Assembly: GCA_033085395.1 (NCBI GenBank)
Contig: MU853197.1
Span: 1-64,000, forward strand
Direction: 5' to 3'
DNA: 64,000 nt
From: Xanthoparmelia taractica
Taxonomy: Eukaryota > Ascomycota > Lecanoromycetes > Lecanorales > Parmeliaceae
The first letter of the stretch is position 1; the number at the start of each line of letters is the position of its first letter. The notes under the pieces are model-generated. The model had not been told where the DNA came from. It ran no database searches and saw only the letters and a list, made by a program, of their open reading frames with translations. Below, piece by piece: positions 55,917 through 64,000 of this stretch. Both the position numbers and the translations under genes were made by a program.

Positions 55917-57864
55917 TCACCAATTCCACGTCCTCGAACTGGCCGTAAACACGGGCGGTTTCCACATGAGTCTGTCCGGCTCGATCCTCCTCCTCGTAAT
56001 CCCCTTTGCTTTCTCCTTGGCCTTGGCCTTCTCTCTCGCCTCCAGGACCGCCTCTGTGAGGACAATGACATGCTGCCCCTTGCTGTACCTCAGCATATTC
56101 AGATTCTGCAGCGTGTGCAGCACGTCGTTTGTCGTCATAGCGCTGAGCGCGCCTATCTCTTCCACGGAGATCTCACCGCTGCCCTTGCCGTCTTTGCCGT
56201 TCTTTTCGTGTTCAATGAGCACATCCGTGACCGTTTCGGCCCAGTAGGCGCGGTAGCCTAGGAGGCCGAGGTCGGAGAGCGGTTTCTCGGGTGATCCTAG
56301 CTTGCCTTCGCGTTTGGAAAGCTCGTAGCTGAACGCTATCAAGAGTTTCCCGAACCCCTTTCTTTGGTATTGAGGTAGCGTGAGGATACAGGCTACGTTG
56401 TAGCCTTCGGCTGATTCTTTTTCTTTGCTGAAGTATCCGACTAGATGGCACCCATGTGAGTCGCGAGTTGTCATGCAGTAAAACAAAAAGGGATCGACGT
56501 CGTAGTAAAGCGTTTTGTGGTCTAGGAAAAGTTTACTGAGCAGGCAGAGATTACGACACCATCGCCGTTGCCGGCGACCGTCGATTTCAAAGAAAGATAC
56601 CGAAGAGTCGCGATATATTTCGTTACCTGGAGGATGGAGAAGGGTGCATTTTGCACGATGCCGAGTGAAGGTTTGAAGAGAGGCAAAGTAGCTGAGACAG
56701 AATTCGCAGATATGAATCGTGTCTGCGGCGGTGAAGTTGGAAGGATAGGGAGAGAAATACCAAGGCTCCATTTCGAAAGCCCCCATTTGAATACGGTCAA
56801 GATTTCGCACGCGGGAGATCTCGGTCTGGTTCTGGGTCATGCTACCGCCCGTGCGAAGCTTCTCGATCTCTTCTTCACGTGAGTAGGGAGCGCTATGCTG
56901 CGGATTCGAAGCTTTAGCGGCCGCGGCTGCATCCTGAATGTCGACAAGATCAAGCTCTGAGTCCTCGCCCTTGGGAGTACCAGTAACGATTTCAGGGGCG
57001 ATAACTGAAATGGAGTTGTCGCTGCCGGGGCGATTTTCCTTGCCTCCGACTAGGGAAGGCCGCACTACCTTAGATGCATTGCCCGAGGTGGTAGTTAGTT
57101 CTGGCGTCTCCGAATTCTTGCGGCTTGTCGCTGCGGTGGATGTTCGCGGTCGTTTCTGGCCCGCGGTAGATTTGGGTAGTGTAGCGGATTTTGGAGCCGG
57201 TGCAGTTGATTTTTGGAATTTCTTGGTGGGAGCTTCGGGCTGTGGCCATTCGACTTCCTGTGAGAGGTCGAGGCGAGATGCCGGTACCCATTCTGTAATT
57301 TTCGGTGAGGTATTGATGATGGATGAAGGCTCATAGACATACCATCGAGACGTTTGTTGAAGTCTTCGTAGTGGACGCTAAATTAAGAAAGATCAATATG
57401 CCGTTGCGCGTTTTATGGATCAGAACCAGCAGCGTACTAGAAGGTAGGTTCCCCTTTCTTGCTTTCTTTTATCGACAGGATTTCGGCTTTCCTTTTCTCG
57501 CCATCCTTTGGTGCGAATCAGCATGTCAGCTAGATGAATGTTGTCTTATGAGGATAGGAGGAAAATAGTTGGAGAGTCTTTCACAACTGGATGCAGAATA
57601 TCAGAATGAAGGGCCAAGCGGACTGGCACAAATGGAAGAATTCGACCTACTTTACCAACGAACGCCTTGACCCCGATGCTAAGTAGATACAAAGACTCAT
57701 GTTAGCGACGGAAAAGGATAACAGACAACATCAACACTGAGAGTCGGGGTTATTCATTGAAAAGACAGATTCTCAGTATACCTTAATGTGTTGATGGTCG
57801 CCATGCCCTTTTCCACCGTATCCGGTGTACTATTTGGCTCCTGCGATCCCTCTCTGGGTGCCAT
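55917..57864 (-). CDS. ESA1: MYST histone acetyltransferase Esa1 (NuA4 catalytic subunit)
   Basis: Acetylates histones H4 and H2A as the catalytic subunit of NuA4 in the nucleus. Five exons (57782-57864, 57651-57678, 57438-57505, 57343-57377, 55917-57292) in phase give 529 residues. The N-terminal chromo-barrel domain is spread over four small exons: GVKAFVGKDGEKRKAEILSI, FYVHYEDFNKRLDEWV. The MYST domain has the C2HC finger (Cys267, Cys270, His283, Cys287 in CEFCLSYFASLQTFTRHRAKC minus its ends). It also has the autoacetylated Lys331 (LDHKTLYYDVDPFLFY), Cys373 (NVACILTLPQYQRKGFGK, which is also the acetyl-CoA loop) and the catalytic Glu407 (GSPEKPLSDLG). The linker between chromo and MYST regions is basic and variable. 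The start at 57864 opens the frame just before the chromo barrel; an internal ATG at 57804 is the alternative. Confidence 0.95.
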
Positions 57865-58631
57865 CTTTGTCGCACGAGTTCTGTCTACGAATTACTTGAA
57901 GTTGACGATGAGATGGTCAGTATTCGAGTCTTTGCTGGATGAATTCGTGTTAAAAGAGGTGACGGGACTTTTTGCGACGCTTTCGGGGTACTTTGTACTT
58001 GGCCGCCTTATACAAGGTTTAGGGCTGAGTTCGGCTATGGGAAAATGTGGAAGCGAGGCAAAATATGCCGCTTTTAGGGTGAGTAATATAACCACCTCGC
58101 AACAGGTGATGCAGCAGAGTGATCAGCAGCCCGGGCTTTACGCAGTCGTGGGTAGCCAGTGTCGAGGGAGTTGGCTAGAATAAAAGAAGGACCCTCACAT
58201 CAATATGACGGCTCGACCCATGAAGTATAACGGGCAGGCAATGGATTCCAGACCAGAGGGCCAGAGAGAGTCAGGCAATACGCTCCAGGCCAGGTGGCTA
58301 AAGGGAGCAAACCGAATACTCTTTCCCCCACCCACGAGCGATTAAGCGGTGACAGGTTTTAAGGAGGCCTCAAGAAAGTCAAGTGTTAAGGACGAGAGGG
58401 AGCCAAATCATAAGACTATACGGACTACGATGAGGGTATATTTGAGGTGCTGCGATAGGCCTAAGTAGTGAGAGATTGTGTTGGAATTGCACTACTCATC
58501 CCTATCGCTTGTATATAGTCAGGACTTTGACACGTAGCTAGAAATCATCCGTCATGAATACATCAACACATAACCTAGGTATTGAGGCCTTGCCATGAAT
58601 GGAGTCGGTGACACCGCGTCCGCAAACTTAA
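57865..58631. other. Intergenic 0.77 kb, no gene seen
   Basis: Promoter of ESA1 and 3' flank of the GNAT gene. No conserved frame, repeat or RNA gene recognised. Confidence 0.5.
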
Positions 58632-59221
58632 TCACACCAGTCCCGTATCCGTCGTCGCCTCCGGCTGGTATTCCTCGTTCTTGCGCTCGAGATAAGTAGC
58701 ATCGTCCCCATAGTCCAGCAACTTCTTTTGCAAGACACCATCGATCTGCACGGCACGAACCCAAAACGGCTCCAGAAGTGTTGTGTGCCATAGACGGAGA
58801 TGAGGCAGGTCATCGGGTATTGCTTGGCGATAGCAAAGAGCTTGTTAATGCACTCCCGCGCAAGGCCACGTCCTTGGAGCTTGGGCAGAATCGCGAGATC
58901 GTGGATGTAGCACAGATCCGCATCGGAGGCTATTTCCCCAAGCAGTGTATCCAAAGCCGGAGGTTGGAGGTACCTGATGGGATGGGAGATGACATAGCCG
59001 CAGAGCTCGTTACTCTTGCCTTCCACGAGACCCAGGCAGCCTTGTGGGAAGAGCTTGATGCGCTCGGCAAAGACTTCGTCTCTTTCTGGGAGAGCAGGGT
59101 GAATCCTGTCTGCGACGCAGGCGAGGCTCTCGATATTATTGATGGACTGTTCGCGCCAGGATGCCTTAACCTGTACGGGTGTTTTTTCCTTTGCTTCCTT
59201 TGCTTCTTCTGCCTCCTCCAT
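58632..59221 (-). pseudogene. GNAT acetyltransferase, frameshifted near the C-terminus
   Basis: GCN5-related N-acetyltransferase, close to the arylalkylamine or general small-molecule type. From ATG 59221 the frame shows CVADRIHPALPERDEVFAER, LCGYVISHPIRYLQ, the acetyl-CoA loop ILPKLQGRGLARECI and SVYGTQHFWSRFGF, the expected order. After FGFV the sequence changes frame. The other frame gives IDGVLQKKLLDYGDDATYLE and a clean stop at 58632-58634, the expected ending. One missing base near 58748-58757 (GTGCCGTGCAG where GTGCCGGTGCAG would read through) accounts for this. It is either a recent inactivating deletion or an assembly error. The N-terminal Glu/Lys run (EEAEEAKEAKEKT) is low-complexity and variable. 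Confidence 0.75.
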
Positions 59222-59420
59222 GTCATAGCCGATAGGCTGAAGTGAGGATGGGCTGGATTAGACGAAAAGCAATAATAACTGTTCTTTTTAGCGCATCCGA
59301 CAGGGTTCATTCTTAAACCCCCCCTCTGCCTCCTACCGTACAAGGAGGTATAGTCGGTCCCGACATTTTTTCTCTTGATGAAAACATAATTGGCTAAACT
59401 TCGATCCAGACAATTTACTC

Positions 59421-60353
59421 ATGGCGTCCACAATCAAAGACATTGTAGCTAGCTTGCCGCTCCTACTGTCGGACAGCATTGCTCTACGCCTAGGCTGCGA
59501 GGTTAGCAGGATAGCAAACAGCGGCATCGGCGTCATTGATGTCGAGGCAGCTGATGGCTTCCGGAGTGTCTTCGACGATGTGGTCGTTACAGCGCCGCTG
59601 GGTTGGCTGAAGCGTAGTGAAAATTTCTTCTCGCCGCCACTGGCGCCCAGGGTATTAACCGCAATTCGCAGTCTCGGATATAGGAACCTTGACAGGGTGT
59701 TCATCAAGTTTCCCGAAGCATTCTGGAACATTCAAGCCTCGAAAACGAATACCTATCGTAGACATCTAATTGAAGATATTCAGAGCCCTGCCTTCCCTAT
59801 TGAATCTCTTTTTCTTCGTCCTGAGTATGCAGATAACACGAATCCAGCCAAATGGCGGCAGGAGATCATCTCCTTCTCAGGGTTGCCAGAGCCATTCTCA
59901 CAACCAGTCATGCTTTTCGTATATGGGCAATGGGGAAGGCATATTACTGGGCTTGTCCAAGGCATGGAGCAGGACGCTAACCAATAGTACCGGATCCTTA
60001 ATGACAACTTCCGGCCGTATTACTCCAAGCTTCCTAATTACGATCAGGCCTCCCCCCTATGCAAGCCCCTCGAATTCATGTCGACAGACTAGCAAACGGA
60101 CAAGTTCGCGGGCTTTGGATCGTTCGCCTACATGCCGACTGGCTCCGGCGATGGTCTTCAGCACTTTGAAGCATTAAGGGAGGGCATGGGCGAGGATTGT
60201 GGCATCTGGTTTGCTGGTGAACACACATCTCTGCCCGGCGGACTCGGCACTGTTACCGGCGCTTACTGGAGCGGATAGGAGGTTGCGAAAAGAGTCGCCC
60301 GCCGTTGGAAGATTACCATAAAGTTCAACTTGGAAAGACATCACTCTTCCTAG
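59421..60353 (+). pseudogene. Flavin amine oxidase relic, 5'-truncated with three in-frame TAG codons
   Basis: The frame matches the C-terminal half of FAD-dependent amine oxidases: VVVTAPLGWLKR, RVFIKFPEAFW, and the C-terminal FAD-contact segment FAGEHTSLPGGLGTVTGAYW. Three TAG codons lie in one unbroken frame at 59985-59987, 60090-60092 and 60276-60278, each followed by sequence that continues the family (YRILNDNFRPYYSKLP, QTDKFAGFGSFAYMP, EVAKRVARRWK). Each stop is one transition from Trp (TGG) or Gln (CAG); the second sits where the family usually has Trp. The N-terminal FAD-binding GxGxxG half is missing upstream. Lack of frameshifts alongside several transition-type stops points to RIP, not random decay. 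Confidence 0.85.
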
Positions 60354-60513
60354 ACTCACATTTGGAATGGACGAAAGCTGTTCCTTACTTCCCTCAAGGA
60401 AAGCAGTATTGAAGCTGGACTGTCACAGCCTTACTTACATATGACTAGCCTCAGCCGCGTGGGAGTACGTACTCTAAGGTAAGCGAGGAGGAGAATAGCT
60501 CGGACGACCAATT

Positions 60514-60638
60514 TAGGAGTTGCTAAGCATTCTTATTAAGTTCGCAACTCCTACCGAACGAAGTCCGCATCCTTATGGGAGATTAAGTCCTCCAGCGGAC
60601 CAGCACAAGCTTCTGCAACCTACCTAGCAGTAGGTTGC
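60514..60638. repeat. Two small hairpins in tandem
   Basis: TAGGAGTTGC (60514-60523) pairs with GCAACTCCTA (60544-60553) across a 20-base loop. GCAACCTAC (60615-60623) pairs with GTAGGTTGC (60630-60638) across CTAGCA. They lie between two broken genes; no function is evident. Confidence 0.6.
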
Positions 60639-61000
60639 AAAGAGCACGCTACATGCATGAAGGAGCTAGGCGGGTAGTTACTCGAAATTGAGACAAGGCT
60701 GACCTATCCTAGTATACTTGGAGTTCGCCGTGAAGGTTGATCAGAGAATGAATCCACTCTCCTCTAAGCCAAACCGCGGCAGATGTTGCCGCATTGCTCA
60801 CAAAGATCGAAGCTCACGAAGCCAAGTATTTCAATGACCCAATTCACCAATTGACTGTAGTCCTGGCACCTTCTGGACGCCGATGTCCGCAGCGAGTTGT
60901 TATCTTTACACTCGTTCCAAATCTGCACCTCAATCAGCTTGTTGTTACTCATCGCTACCTATCTCCAATTTTGATCGTCTGCCTTGTTAATTCACTGGTC

Positions 61001-62650
61001 ATGGACCGTTTTTCGATAGCGGCGGGCACCGTTGGCATCTTGGATTGCGTTGCGAGGCTGAGCAGTGCCATGTCTCGGTTCAAGGATGACTACAAGCTCG
61101 CGGATGCGGATTTGGACATAACTCGGCAGCACGCGCTACTTTTGAAGCAGGAAATAAGAGCATTAGAGTCAAAGAAAGGTTCACATCATCCCCCGCCTCA
61201 CAAATCAGCTGAGGTACAAGATGGCTTTGATCGCGGCGCCAAGAGCAGTCACTTTGTCTTGGAGGACACTTCGTTCCCAAAGACCATGTCGACTACTTAT
61301 GAGCTCCTCTCTACCATAGAGGCGTCCTTCCCCCCGCGTTCCGAGCCGCATACATGGAGGCGTAAAGTGAGATGGGCGATGAAGGACAAGCAGGTTCTCC
61401 TACAAGTAAAGGAGCAACTTCAGTCTACCGAGAGCACGCTGCAAGGGATCGTGGCAATGGAACAGTTGTAAGTTCTACGGAATGCTCAAAGCTAGACCGA
61501 TCCCGCTTTGCAATGACTATGCTCACTGGCCCTAGACGAGTCAGCCATGCGATCCACGTGATGATACGGGTAGTATGCTATTGAAAGCGGGTCAACCACG
61601 CTCGTCCGCTTGCTCCTCGAACATGGAGCTCATCCGGACATGGCCTACGGCGGAGCATGATATGTGGGTGAGGCCCGACACCAGGCTTTTGCCTGTCATG
61701 GAGTAAGAAGGCGATGTTGACGGGTGGCATCACAGGACGGCCTTGCAATCTTCCCTCCTTCGAGGACACCTCAACATCGCCAGACTTCTTCTAACTAGAG
61801 GGGTGAATATCGAATACGTTGACAGTAACGGATATTCGGTGCTCTCCTACCTATGGATTGTCGATAAATCCTCGGAGATATCAATGGACTTTATGCGCCT
61901 CTTGTCTTGCAAACGAGTTCGCTGACGTCAACGCCTGTGACAGCAGGGGTCGGTCGGCTTTTCATCATCGAGCGGCTGCTATCGGCACAGTAGAGGACGT
62001 GGAAGCGTTCTTGCGACTAGGAGCATTACTTGCTTTGCGGGCTGAGTGGTACGGCTGGACGGCGCTGTTCTTCGCAGCATCACACGACAATGTCGAGACG
62101 TTCCAGATGATTGTTCGTCATTCTGCAAACGACGTCTATGAATCCCTTGACGGCGACGGATGGACTCTCTTGCAATGCTGCACTCATTCGGCGCTCCTCG
62201 CTTTATGAGATTGGTCTTGCAGAATGATGTAGATGTCGATCAGTTATCGCACCCAGCACCGCTGTCCGAGGATCCGGAATTGTCTTACAGGGAGCTAACC
62301 CTCTCTGATATCACCATATATATCGGACCAAACCGATACCAGATGTTCCTGGAAACCCTTACCGAAACGGGCCGGGACGAGGACACAAAAGGCAACAAGG
62401 ATATCTTTTGGGATGCAACTCCCGACGCACTACGCGAGGACAGCGAAGCAGCAGGAAAGCCTCGCCTTATCTACGGCGCCGAAGATGTTGATGATGATAG
62501 GTGGACGCTTTTACATTGGGCATCGTACAATGGCTCGTCCAAAGTGAAACGACTCCTCCTCTTGGAAGGTGCGGACCCGGAACACCTGAATGCCATTTCG
62601 CTGGAGGAAAATCCGGCGTTGTTAACGACAAGTCCTTTTGATGGGCGCTA
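61001..62650 (+). pseudogene. Ankyrin-repeat protein with fungal STAND-type N-terminus, frameshifted
   Basis: ATG 61001 starts the motif MDRFSIAAGTVGILDCVARL, the N-terminal helical domain seen in many fungal NACHT/ankyrin proteins. A donor GTAAGT follows at about 61468. Downstream pieces read as ankyrin repeats in changing frames: TTLVRLLLEHGAHPDMAYGG, HLNIARLLLTRGVNIEYVDS, FADVNACDSRGRSAFHHRAA, GWTALFFAASHDNVETFQMI, RFMRLVLQNDVDVDQ and RWTLLHWASYNGSSKVKRLL. Frame changes are needed near 61660-61740, 61910-61925 and 62165-62200. The first might be an intron (GTGAGG...CACAG), but its phase does not fit. No NTPase domain is present. I read it as a decaying gene, although sequencing errors could explain single shifts. 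Confidence 0.7.
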
Positions 62651-63445
62651 GTCTTCTTCGTTAAGCCGGCAAGGAGCCATACTTTCACAATATCCCTTTC
62701 GACAGCAGCGCAACGCGTGGAACAAAGCAGTTGCAAGCGCTCGCCCGACACCAGTCCTAATCGTGCGGCGGCCTTTGAAGTCAACTGTGTCAATGGCCGA
62801 AGTCTGACTTCCTGACTTCTTGACTCTCAGGGAATTCTAAGATTTAAGGCATAAGGTACGTCCATCTAGATAGTCTAGACCTATCTGGAGAATCACGTAA
62901 AATCCGCCATTCCAAGGGGACTTGTAAAGATTGGCTGCGACGCTTATCAATCACTGAATATACATAGTTTCACTTTGAAAAGATACGATTTGACTTACTA
63001 TACGAAGCTTTTTAGGCTTTTTAAGTAATATCTCGCGATATATTCATGAACTTCATAAGAGATTACAAGTATCAGCCTACGAATCAAATTCGTGATACGT
63101 GAATCAAGATATTAGGGGGTTCAAGTTCCGGGCTGATGAGACGGTGTTATACCTTACGTACTCGGTATCGTTGCTCTTTCTCATCCTTTGTTTTGCCACT
63201 ACTGAGATCGATATCCTACTTTACTGTATTGACATCTCTACGCCTTTTCTGAGAGCACGTTCGGTAAGCGCACGATATGCACGATGATCTTGACTTGCAT
63301 CTATTTGCATCAATGCTCGGCCCCCGCCCCTCAGACTCCTCGTGTGGAATCTCCTTCACGCATAAACCCGCGACATCGTAGCCTCATGTTACATGCCCCT
63401 CACGCTTCCTGAACTCCTCGCTCAACCAAAGTACGGCAAACGCTT
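62651..63445. other. Intergenic 0.8 kb, no gene seen
   Basis: From about 62930 to 63110 the sequence becomes AT-rich with short words such as GCTTTTTAGGCTTTTTAAG and an inverted TATCTCGCGATA near 63028-63039. No coding frame recognised. Confidence 0.5.
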
Positions 63446-63946
63446 TTAGTAAGGCCCCCACCCGGTCACCATAGAATCAGCCTGGCGCAGAGAGCTACCG
63501 TTTGGGGAACTTTCATGGCCGTTCTGGGCAGGATCAAAGCCAAGTTCGATGCGTTCCGGAAGGTGCTCTTTCTTTGCTTCTATAGCCTTCTGGTTTGCCC
63601 AAGACCGATAATTGACAAGGTCGTAAAGTGTTGCTTTGGTGGGTTCGCCCTGGCTCTGCAGTAGAGCTTGGTTGACTCGCTGTGCGACCTCTTGACGTAA
63701 AGTTGGATTAAGCAAGGCGGCAAGGGAAGGTGCAAGGTTATCTGGCGGGAAGATGAGTAGGGCCATTGTGCGTTCAAGATCCTCCAAGAACTCAGGGTTC
63801 GTAGGTGCACGTGGCGCAAGATGTGTGGTTGCGAAGGTTAGCGCAGGAGTAATGTCGCCGTCTGGAGTCGCCGTGGCCTTGCGAATAAGTTCAACCAGCT
63901 GTAGGCGCAACAACGAAAAGTGTAGAGCCGAGTCTTGATCGAGGAC
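63446..63946 (-). CDS. GID8: GID/CTLH ubiquitin-ligase complex subunit Gid8, C-terminal exon
   Basis: Gid8 is the scaffold subunit of the GID/CTLH E3 ligase that degrades gluconeogenic enzymes. This exon encodes its CTLH/CRA part: DQDSALHFSLLRLQLVELIR, FATTHLAPRAPTNPEFLEDL, ERTMALLIFPPDNLAPSLAA and LNPTLRQEVAQRVNQALLQS, with a polar C-terminal tail to the stop at 63446. An acceptor (CCAAG) sits at 63947-63948, and the N-terminal LisH exon(s) must lie beyond or at the window edge. The short sequence 63949-64000 has another TTGCAG acceptor-like site (63980-63985), but I could not fit it. Partial gene, cut by the window end. Confidence 0.88.
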   Translation of the reverse strand, partial: VLDQDSALHFSLLRLQLVELIRKATATPDGDITPALTFATTHLAPRAPTNPEFLEDLERTMALLIFPPDNLAPSLAALLNPTLRQEVAQRVNQALLQSQGEPTKATLYDLVNYRSWANQKAIEAKKEHLPERIELGFDPAQNGHESSPNGSSLRQADSMVTGWGPY

Positions 63947-64000
63947 CTTGGATCCTGATTAGCGTGTTCTCCAACAATGCCTGCAACGTGAAACAAAATC

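Overview
The window reads as nuclear DNA of a filamentous ascomycete (Pezizomycotina). Nearly all genes carry short introns (about 40-145 bp) with GT...AG borders and CTAAC/CTGAC-like branch sites. The gene families (UstYa-like proteins, the Pth11-like rhodopsin domain, fungal NLR-like STAND proteins) are typical of that group. The first 3.4 kb has the AT-rich, CpA/TpG-depleted composition left by repeat-induced point mutation (RIP). I cannot place the class with confidence. One 100-N assembly gap lies at 41553-41652.

Layout. 1-3.4 kb: RIP-degraded repeat block with an hAT-type MITE that has perfect 8-bp target duplications. 3.5-7.9 kb: an hAT transposase fragment, then an NLR-like esterase-NACHT-ankyrin gene carrying two in-frame TAA codons. 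8.9-13.3 kb: mitochondrial RNA polymerase. 13.6-29.8 kb: an accessory, secondary-metabolism-like region with a zinc-free MDR reductase, a membrane-anchored tyrosinase, a rhodopsin-domain membrane protein, two UstYa-family (DUF3328) proteins, a 48-residue secreted peptide, an O-methyltransferase and an aldehyde dehydrogenase. 30-39 kb: sulfite reductase beta subunit, a histidine-phosphatase-fold protein and a GILT-like thiol reductase. 39.8-42.6 kb: a repeat-rich, probably GPI-anchored cell-wall protein containing the gap. 43-58 kb: conserved housekeeping genes (KEI1, YPT6, NOP53, a large disordered protein, a DUF4385 gene, ESF1, ESA1). 58.6-62.7 kb: decaying genes (a frameshifted GNAT, an amine oxidase with three in-frame TAG codons, a frameshifted ankyrin gene). 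The window ends inside a GID8-like gene.

The most interesting candidate is 15.2-29.8 kb. Tyrosinase, paired UstYa-family proteins and a methyltransferase are the tailoring enzymes known from fungal dikaritin RiPP clusters (ustiloxin, phomopsin). Two gene pairs are divergent (rhodopsin-domain/UstYa-1 and O-methyltransferase/UstYa-2). A short secreted peptide gene with a well-formed intron sits between the two UstYa genes. No classical multi-core precursor with Lys-Arg sites was found, so the RiPP reading is a hypothesis.

Gene models were built by hand from reading frames, splice signals and remembered family motifs. Exon borders were checked for phase; nothing was verified by database search.
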